DNA from: DAORHV01 sp964458645
GTDB lineage: Bacteria > Patescibacteriota > Gracilibacteria > Peribacterales > Peribacteraceae
Reading direction: 5' to 3'
DNA: 14,004 nt
NCBI GenBank assembly: GCA_964458645.1
Contig: CAYWJU010000021.1
Coordinates: 1 to 14,004, forward strand
Of this stretch, positions 13,801 through 14,004 are shown piece after piece; position 1 is the first letter of the stretch, and every line of letters starts with the position of its first letter. The translations under genes and the position numbers were made by a program. A model generated the notes under the pieces. That model had not been told where the DNA came from, ran no database searches, and worked only from the letters and a program-made list of their open reading frames with translations.

Positions 13801-13911
13801 CGCGCCTGATCCGGTGCCGTCACGCTTCCGCCGAAGCAACCCGTGAAAAAAGTCCGCCTGTTTGAGCTCGCCGCAGCGAGCGAGTTCGGACTTTTAGGGT
13901 TGTGAGGCGCG
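13801..13911. other. Nested inverted repeats: candidate branched structured RNA or DNA cruciform
   Basis: Stems nest in order. CGCGCCT (13801-13807) pairs with AGGCGCG (13905-13911). AACCC (13838-13842) pairs with GGGTT (13897-13901). AAAAGTCCG (13848-13856) pairs with CGGACTTTT (13887-13895). GCTCGC (13866-13871) pairs with GCGAGC (13876-13881) around a CGCA loop. A side hairpin GCTTC-CGCC-GAAGC (13824-13837) sits between the first two stems, giving a three-way junction. The strand is undecided. It does not look like a simple terminator. It sits upstream of purP, with no credible gene between 13625 and the window end; the rest of 13625-13800 shows only the purP promoter. Confidence 0.55.
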
Positions 13912-13920
13912 TGAAGCATA

Positions 13921-13957
13921 GGCCAGCCACGACAGATCGCGATCTGCGTGGCCAGCC
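13921..13957. repeat. Palindrome CAGATCGCGATCTG inside CCACG/CGTGG arms and direct repeats
   Basis: A perfect 14-base palindrome (13933-13946) is flanked by CCACG (13927-13931) and CGTGG (13947-13951). The whole is bracketed by direct repeats GGCCAGCC (13921-13928 and 13950-13957). A T6 run follows at 13974-13979, about 17 bases on, too far for a tight terminator. Confidence 0.6.
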
Positions 13958-13984
13958 GGAGCACCGCGCGACGTTTTTTGCTCA

Positions 13985-14003
13985 ACTTTTTTCTAAAAAA
14001 AGT
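13985..14003. terminator. A/T inverted repeat at the window edge
   Basis: ACTTTTTT (13985-13992) and AAAAAAGT (13996-14003) form an eight-pair stem with a three-base loop. A bidirectional terminator is possible for a gene beyond the window, but the stem has one GC pair and the context is cut off. Confidence 0.3.
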
Positions 14004-14004
14004 G

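Noticed and set aside
13752..13985. Minus-strand TTG-initiated frame of 77 codons
   Set aside because: Strongly basic, low-complexity product; it is laid across the nested inverted repeats, and the start has no support.
1..14004. CRISPR array, prophage, transposase or toxin-antitoxin pair
   Set aside because: No regularly spaced repeats, transposase or integrase motifs, or paired small toxin genes were seen anywhere in the window.

Overview
The window carries the start of a gyrase gene, then about thirteen kilobases of compact, mostly GC-balanced bacterial DNA. Genes lie on both strands with short gaps. The organism looks like a member of the Candidate Phyla Radiation (Patescibacteria), perhaps of the Peregrinibacteria/Peribacteria type. 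This is inference from the shortened RsmI, very short leaders, many unrecognised exported or small membrane proteins, and archaeal-style purine genes in a clearly bacterial background (gyrA, ruvA, pgi, trxA). TGA appears to be used as a normal stop, so there is no sign of the UGA-to-glycine recoding of Gracilibacteria.

Region by region: 1-602 (-) is the GyrA N-terminus. A 157-base divergent region separates it from an unrecognised 350-residue protein and rsmI (+, operon-like). Positions 2595-5102 (-) encode two exported proteins: a coiled-coil M23 peptidase and a small secreted protein of unknown role. Positions 5244-7116 (+) hold ruvA and pgi, 13 bases apart. Positions 7117-7519 are non-coding and contain an AT-rich repeat, a broken tRNA-Ala copy interrupted by two palindromes, and an intact tRNA-Ala(UGC) with a clear promoter. 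Positions 7520-8115 (-) hold trxA followed two bases later by a small membrane protein. Positions 8256-9200 (+) hold a visibly AT-rich Mrr-like nuclease gene, probably acquired by transfer. Positions 9219-9833 (+) encode a SAM methyltransferase whose stop codon abuts the stop of a convergent gene (9834-10709, -). Positions 10898-11197 (+) encode a small anchored six-cysteine protein. Positions 11300-13624 (-) hold two adjacent PurP-family ATP-grasp genes. Positions 13625-14004 have no credible gene but contain strong nested inverted repeats that could form a branched RNA.

Functionally the genes cover DNA topology and recombination (GyrA, RuvA), ribosome modification (RsmI), sugar phosphate metabolism (Pgi), redox (TrxA), cell wall turnover (M23) and late purine synthesis (PurP). 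The points most worth a second look are the tandem PurP pair, the structured element near 13.8-13.9 kb, the tRNA pseudogene with palindromic insertions, and a recurring TANNNT box exactly six bases before ATG that suggests leaderless transcription.
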